Positions 23,928-27,131 of a DNA stretch of 27,131 bases are shown piece by piece. Position 1 is the first letter of the stretch. Each line of letters begins with the position of its first letter. The translations under genes were made by a program, and so were the position numbers. Origin of the DNA: Bacteroidota bacterium (lineage in GTDB: Bacteria > Bacteroidota > Bacteroidia > Chitinophagales > Chitinophagaceae); NCBI GenBank assembly GCA_026391115.1, contig JAPLER010000108.1, positions 1 through 27,131 on the forward strand, read 5' to 3'. Below the pieces are notes generated by a model that ran no database searches, had not been told where the DNA came from, and worked only from the letters and a program-made list of their open reading frames with translations.

Positions 23928-23974
23928 GAGATGTGTTTTTAATGTAATATGTTAAGATAAATTATATTAAATAA

Positions 23975-24005
23975 AAAGCCTTTAAACTGCTTGTTTAAAG
24001 GCTTT
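23975..24005 (-). terminator. Minus-strand terminator after the T9SS cargo remnant
   Basis: AAAGCCTTTAAAC (23975-23987) pairs perfectly with 23993-24005 over the loop TGCTT. On the minus strand a TTTTT run follows the stem. It lies about 67 bases after the end of the broken T9SS sorting domain at 24072. Confidence 0.75.
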
Positions 24006-24161
24006 GAAATATTAATAAATTTATATAGTATTAATAAGCTCTGGCAAATAGAACTCTTTTTTTACTTGAATTTACCTACTGAACAATAAGTTTTCATTAT
24101 AAACATCATTTAATTTATCAATAACATTTAATAAATAAATTCCTTTGGGTAAGTCTTTATT

Positions 24162-24196
24162 TTCAACTTTTCGCTATTTACTTTTAACTGCTTAAC
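24162..24196 (-). repeat. Heptamer array inside the T9SS sorting domain remnant
   Basis: On the plus strand five units of 7 bp run TTCAACT, TTTCGCT, ATTTACT, TTTAACT and a weaker GCTTAAC. The array encodes the KQLKVNSEKLK part of the broken sorting domain. The -1 frame change of the remnant lies at or just after it in the direction of transcription. Confidence 0.5.
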
Positions 24197-24300
24197 AACT
24201 TGCCCTAGTTGATTAGTAATACCAACTACTTTTATTATTTATTTTGATAAAATATTTACCACATCTTTAGCAGGATTTGGATAAATACTGATTATTCCAT

Positions 24301-24328
24301 TTTTAATTCCTAATTCTACATTCCTGAT
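24301..24328 (-). repeat. Heptamer array just before the IYPNP motif of the T9SS remnant
   Basis: On the plus strand four units are TTTTAAT, TCCTAAT, TCTACAT and TCCTGAT (consensus TCCTAAT). In the minus-strand reading they encode the linker IRNVELGIK that leads into IISIYPNP. The second T9SS gene of the window has an array at the same place. Confidence 0.55.
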
Positions 24329-24373
24329 TTCAGAGTATTACTTTAATATTTATATCAAATAAATAGTTTTTCC

Positions 24374-24402
24374 TTTGTAGATAACACACCAATTTATATT
24401 TG
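24374..24402 (+). promoter_or_regulatory. Promoter of the UPF0173-type hydrolase gene
   Basis: TTTG at 24374-24377 and TATATTTG at 24395-24402 match the Bacteroidota -33 and -7 boxes with 17 bases between. The ATG at 24421 is 18 bases downstream. This rules out the in-frame TTG at 24400, which lies inside the -7 box. Confidence 0.65.
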
Positions 24403-24420
24403 ACTTCTAAAATAAAATAT

Positions 24421-25101
24421 ATGCAAGTAACATACTACGGACATTCTTGTTTTTTGGTAGAAACCAATTGCAAAAAATTATTATTTGATCCGTTCATTAG
24501 CTTTAATGAATTGGCAAAAGAGATTGATATCAATAGTATTGAGTGCGATTATATTTTGCAATCTCACGGCCACGCCGATCATATTGCAGATGCTGTTGCT
24601 ATTGCACAACGCACCAATGCCAAAGTAATATGTAATTGGGAAATTCATGAGTGGTTCAACAAAAATGGGGTTGCTAATACACACCCTATGAATACAGGTG
24701 GTAAATGGCAATTTGACTTTGGCACTGTAAAATGCGTTGTTGCCCAACACAGCAGTAGCCTACCCGATGGTAGCTATGGTGGCAACCCAATGGGTTTTGT
24801 GGTAATGAATGGCGAAGATAATTTTTATTATGCAGGCGATACAGCACTTACATTAGATATGCAATTGATACCCAACTGGTGCAATTTAAAAACTGCTTTT
24901 TTACCCATTGGCGATAATTTTACAATGGATGCAACCGATGCTATTACTGCATCTCAGTTTATTGCCTGTAACAATATTGTGGCTATGCACTTTGATACTT
25001 TTGGTTTTATAAAAGTAAATCATGAGCAAGTTGTAGAACAATTTGACAAAGCTGGTGTACAAGTAAAATTAGCATCTGTAGGCGAAACGTTTACAATTTA
25101 A
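24421..25101 (+). CDS. Metallo-beta-lactamase-fold hydrolase, UPF0173 type
   Basis: The product is 226 residues. It starts MQVTYYGHSCFLVE, with H8 in the GHSCF motif typical of this group. The metal motif is QSHGHADHIAD, with H49, H51, D53 and H54. HSSSLPDGSYGGNPMGFV, YYAGDTAL and AMHFDTF supply the later metal ligands. The length and motif order fit the UPF0173 metal-dependent hydrolases, whose natural substrate is not established. It is a single gene with its own promoter. The start is set by the promoter position and by the family's usual N-terminus. Confidence 0.88.
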   Translation: MQVTYYGHSCFLVETNCKKLLFDPFISFNELAKEIDINSIECDYILQSHGHADHIADAVAIAQRTNAKVICNWEIHEWFNKNGVANTHPMNTGGKWQFDFGTVKCVVAQHSSSLPDGSYGGNPMGFVVMNGEDNFYYAGDTALTLDMQLIPNWCNLKTAFLPIGDNFTMDATDAITASQFIACNNIVAMHFDTFGFIKVNHEQVVEQFDKAGVQVKLASVGETFTI

Positions 25102-25146
25102 CACCAACTGCTATAATACCAATTGATAAATTTTTATTTTACAAAC

Positions 25147-25178
25147 AAGCGTTAGTTTTGGTTGAACGCTTACTTTCG
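25147..25178 (+). promoter_or_regulatory. Promoter-like box and operator-like dyad upstream of the glutaryl-CoA dehydrogenase gene
   Basis: AAGCGTT (25147-25153) is repeated inverted as AACGCTT (25165-25171), with 11 bases between. The right half touches TACTTTCG (25171-25178), which resembles the -7 box TAnnTTTG. A dyad in this place could be a repressor site. There is no clear -33 box, and a 7-bp dyad can occur by chance. Confidence 0.3.
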
Positions 25179-25188
25179 CAGTCAATCA

Positions 25189-25223
25189 GTCTTTAGCTAT
25201 TAGTTTTTCGTCTTTAGCTAAAA
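25189..25223 (+). repeat. Heptamer array 1 in the glutaryl-CoA dehydrogenase leader
   Basis: Five units of 7 bp: GTCTTTA, GCTATTA, GTTTTTC, GTCTTTA and GCTAAAA. Units 1 and 4 are identical. GTCTTTAGC (25210-25218) is the exact inverse of GCTAAAGAC (25234-25242) in the next array, giving a possible 9-bp stem. Confidence 0.55.
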
Positions 25224-25233
25224 TAATGTAATT

Positions 25234-25275
25234 GCTAAAGACTTAAAGCCTAAGACCTAAGACTTAAAAATTAAA
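25234..25275 (+). repeat. Heptamer array 2 in the glutaryl-CoA dehydrogenase leader
   Basis: Six units of 7 bp: GCTAAAG, ACTTAAA, GCCTAAG, ACCTAAG, ACTTAAA and AATTAAA. The array ends 11 bases before the ATG at 25287. It runs in inverse orientation to array 1. Confidence 0.65.
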
Positions 25276-25286
25276 TTACAAATAGT

Positions 25287-26471
25287 ATGGCAGTTCGTGC
25301 AGACCTTTTTCAATCTCCAGATTATTATAATGTAGATGAATTATTAACCGAAGAACACAGGTTGATAAGAGATACAGTAAGAAATTATGTAAAAAAAGAG
25401 ATCTCCCCTATAATAGAAGATTATGCACAACGTGCAGAATTTCCTGAACAAATTATTAAACAAATGGGCGACTTAGGTTGCTTTGGTCCAACTGTGCCAA
25501 CAGAGTATGGTGGTGGTGGATTGGACTATATTTCTTATGGTTTAATGATGCAAGAATTGGAACGTGGCGATAGTGGTGTACGCAGCACTGCAAGTGTGCA
25601 AGGTAGTTTGGTAATGTTTCCCATTTACGCTTATGGCAATGAAGCACAACGTCATAAATATTTACCAAAATTGGCAAGTGGAGAATGGTTGGGTTGTTTT
25701 GGTTTAACAGAACCAAATCATGGCAGCGACCCAAGCTCAATGCTCACAAACATAAAGAATGCAGGAGACCACGTTATATTAAATGGAGCAAAAATGTGGA
25801 TTAGCAATGCACCATTTTCTCAGGTTGCAGTGGTGTGGGCAAGAAACGAACAAGATGAAATTCAAGGTGTAATTGTAGAGCGTGGTATGGAAGGTTTTAC
25901 AACTCCTACAACACACGGCAAATGGAGTTTGCGTGCAAGTGCAACGGGTGAGTTAGTTTTTGATAATGTAAAAGTGCCAAAAGAAAATATTTTACCAAAT
26001 GTAAAAGGATTAAAAGGGCCTTTGGGCTGTTTAACCAAAGCTCGTTATGGCATTGCTTGGGGTGCTTTAGGTGCAGCAATGGATTGTTATGATACTGCTT
26101 TGCGTTATGCAAAAGAAAGAGTACAGTTTGGAAAACCTATTGCTGGCTTTCAATTGCAACAAAAAAAGTTGGCAGAAATGGTAACCGAAATTACCAAAGG
26201 TCAGTTGTTGGTGTGGCGTTTAGGTGTGTTAATGAATGAAGGAAAAGCAACACCACAACAAGTGAGTATGGCAAAAAGAAACAGCTGCGAAATAGCAACT
26301 AATATTTGTAGAGATGCACGCCAAATGCTAGGTGGAATGGGCATTACAGGAGAATATAGTATTATGCGACATATGATGAACTTGGAAAGTGTAATTACTT
26401 ACGAAGGCACACACGATATTCACTTATTAATTACAGGTATGGATGTTACTGGAATTAATGCCTTTAAATAG
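25287..26471 (+). CDS. gcdH: Glutaryl-CoA dehydrogenase (acyl-CoA dehydrogenase family)
   Basis: The product is 394 residues, full length for the family. Several segments match glutaryl-CoA dehydrogenase rather than other acyl-CoA dehydrogenases: LERGDSGVRS with R94 and R100, LVMFPIYAYG, LGCFGLTEPNHGSDPSSM, ARYGIAWGALG and QLQQKKLAEMVTEIT. The catalytic base is E373 in TYEGTHDIH, followed by the family's GMDVTGINAF-type end. The enzyme uses FAD to oxidise and decarboxylate glutaryl-CoA to crotonyl-CoA in lysine and tryptophan breakdown. No other gene of that pathway lies in the window. Two inverted 7-bp repeat arrays occupy its leader, and a 40-bp palindrome ends it. Confidence 0.92.
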   Translation: MAVRADLFQSPDYYNVDELLTEEHRLIRDTVRNYVKKEISPIIEDYAQRAEFPEQIIKQMGDLGCFGPTVPTEYGGGGLDYISYGLMMQELERGDSGVRSTASVQGSLVMFPIYAYGNEAQRHKYLPKLASGEWLGCFGLTEPNHGSDPSSMLTNIKNAGDHVILNGAKMWISNAPFSQVAVVWARNEQDEIQGVIVERGMEGFTTPTTHGKWSLRASATGELVFDNVKVPKENILPNVKGLKGPLGCLTKARYGIAWGALGAAMDCYDTALRYAKERVQFGKPIAGFQLQQKKLAEMVTEITKGQLLVWRLGVLMNEGKATPQQVSMAKRNSCEIATNICRDARQMLGGMGITGEYSIMRHMMNLESVITYEGTHDIHLLITGMDVTGINAFK

Positions 26472-26506
26472 TTGATATGCAACCGTTTCGTTATTACAAG
26501 GTTTTA

Positions 26507-26546
26507 GAACAAATAAGGCTGTCATTAATGACAGCCTTATTTGTTC
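26507..26546. terminator. 40-bp perfect palindrome, bidirectional terminator
   Basis: The 20 bases 26507-26526 (GAACAAATAAGGCTGTCATT) are the exact reverse complement of 26527-26546. Each outer arm supplies AT-rich flank for both directions. It lies between glutaryl-CoA dehydrogenase and the converging T9SS cargo remnant, 15 bases from the latter's stop. Confidence 0.75.
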
Positions 26547-26783
26547 ATTTAGAAGTTCTTTTATTCTACTAGTATTTTTTCTACAAATCTTTTACCTGTT
26601 TTATTATTGGTAAGTGTTATAAAATACATACCACGTTGGTTGCTCACTAGCATATCCATACTTTTTGTTAAAGCTGTGGTTTGTGTTGTACTCATTACTT
26701 TACTGTACAGTAATAGTCCAAATAGCTTTTTCATCACTTGGTATCAGTATATGCACTAGACCTTTTGTTGGGTTAGGATAAAT

Positions 26784-26825
26784 GTTTATAGTTGATGGTT
26801 TATAGTTTATAGTTGACAGTTTTTT
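26784..26825 (-). repeat. Heptamer array before IYPNP in the T9SS cargo gene
   Basis: On the plus strand six units of 7 bp: GTTTATA, GTTGATG, GTTTATA, GTTTATA, GTTGACA and GTTTTTT. On the minus strand they encode the linker STINYKPSTIN, a 7-residue repeat made by three 7-bp units, running straight into IYPNP. Confidence 0.75.
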
Positions 26826-26882
26826 GACTTCGCTATACGACAATTTTCCATCATTATCTACCCCTACAATTCTATAATACAA

Positions 26883-26910
26883 GGTCTTTGGTTCTTGGTC
26901 TTTGATCTTT
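26883..26910 (-). repeat. Heptamer array inside the T9SS cargo module
   Basis: On the plus strand four units: GGTCTTT, GGTTCTT, GGTCTTT and GATCTTT. On the minus strand they encode the KIKDQEPKT loop between two strands of the fibronectin-like module. Confidence 0.65.
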
Positions 26911-27060
26911 AGCTCGTCAGTAAATGTATATTCATTGTAGCTTTTATTTTTAGCTTTTACCTTACCTATTACTGTAAAGTCTTTGGCGTTGATGCTGCGT
27001 TCTATATTATAGTGGCTTACATTAATTTCATTCATTGTTTCCCACTTATTCAATACCTGT

Positions 27061-27102
27061 CTTTCATTCATTATTCTTAATTCATAACTCATCATTCTTA
27101 AA
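27061..27102 (-). repeat. Heptamer array at the module boundary of the T9SS cargo gene
   Basis: On the plus strand six units: CTTTCAT, TCATTAT, TCTTAAT, TCATAAC, TCATCAT and TCTTAAA. On the minus strand they encode LRMMSYELRIMNER, just before the fibronectin-like module. Confidence 0.65.
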
Positions 27103-27131
27103 GGTAGTACCACATTTACATATATAGTATC

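Larger units (their letters stand above)
24072..24337 (-). pseudogene. Remnant of a T9SS cargo gene: broken type A sorting domain
   Basis: Read on the minus strand, 24337-24242 gives SEIRNVELGIKNG, then IISIYPNPAKDVVNILSK and an in-frame TAA (24239-24241). After the stop the same frame continues with VVGITNQLGQVVKQLKVNS. The rest, LPKGIYLLNVIDKLND through NENLLFSR and a stop at 24072-24074, is in the frame that needs one base less. Together this is a T9SS C-terminal sorting domain (IYPNP start, GIYLLxV near the end, about 75-80 residues) with one stop and one -1 shift. No upstream cargo part remains between here and the hydrolase gene. Its own terminator at 23975-24005 is intact. Confidence 0.78.
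26561..27131 (-). pseudogene. T9SS cargo gene, 3' part, with frameshifted sorting domain
   Basis: The frame runs in from the right edge (minus strand) to a stop at 26700-26702. It encodes a fibronectin-like module common before Bacteroidota sorting domains (WETMNEINVSHYNIERS, DFTVIGKVKAK, LYYRIVGVDNDGKLSYSEVK). The sorting domain begins IYPNPTKGLVHI. It breaks after WTITVQ. The second half, MSTTQTTALTKSMDM, RGMYFITLTNN and KRFVEKILVE, is in another frame and stops at 26561-26563. About half a dozen residues usual between the halves seem absent, so a small deletion is likely. Without an intact sorting domain the product should not be secreted or anchored by T9SS. Three 7-bp repeat arrays lie inside the coding sequence. 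The N-terminal part is outside the window. Confidence 0.8.

Noticed and set aside
24400..24420. TTG at 24400 as start of the UPF0173-type hydrolase
   Set aside because: It lies within the -7 promoter box, and the family N-terminus begins at the ATG at 24421.
25189..25275. CRISPR array
   Set aside because: The units are 7 bp, without spacers or long repeats, and no cas genes are present.

Overview
The window looks like a chromosomal piece of an AT-rich member of the Bacteroidota, probably near the Chitinophagales. Supporting signs are promoter boxes of the TAnnTTTG type, the lack of clear Shine-Dalgarno sites, two remnants of type IX secretion (T9SS) cargo genes with the IYPNP sorting-domain start, an alpha-2-macroglobulin lipoprotein of Bacteroidota style and a CstB-like persulfide dioxygenase. 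There are no rRNA or tRNA genes, no CRISPR array and no intact transposase. The genus is inference.

Layout. Bases 3-368 are the C-terminus of valyl-tRNA synthetase with a terminator behind it. Bases 599-7194 form an accessory, very A-rich block. It starts with two tandem genes whose products join a sigma-region-4-like helix-turn-helix to an RNA-polymerase-alpha-CTD-like domain. A small membrane protein overlaps the second gene. About 800 bases without a convincing gene follow, holding two strong hairpins. Then come a small membrane protein, a LytTR response regulator, an H-NOX gas sensor and a 924-residue H-NOX-associated hybrid histidine kinase. Bases 7267-9847 hold a PAP2 phosphatase, a GNAT acetyltransferase and the CstB-like enzyme. 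Pyruvate dehydrogenase E2 (minus), alpha-2-macroglobulin (plus) and ClpB (minus) fill 9923-20141. Convergent gene pairs are separated by strong bidirectional hairpin terminators.

From 20.2 kb onward intact core genes (rhomboid protease, RlmD, a UPF0173-type hydrolase, glutaryl-CoA dehydrogenase) alternate with decayed genes: a serine hydrolase broken at both ends and two T9SS cargo genes with broken sorting domains. This part is dotted with degenerate tandem repeats of exactly 7 bp. They lie in gene leaders, right up against start codons, and inside the T9SS coding sequences, including just before the IYPNP motif. Seven is not a multiple of three, so a change of copy number inside a gene would shift its frame.

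The two main candidates for something undescribed are the tandem sigma4/alpha-CTD fusion proteins and the heptamer arrays tied to T9SS sorting domains. The H-NOX, HNOBA-kinase and LytTR set reads as a nitric oxide (or oxygen) sensing phosphorelay.
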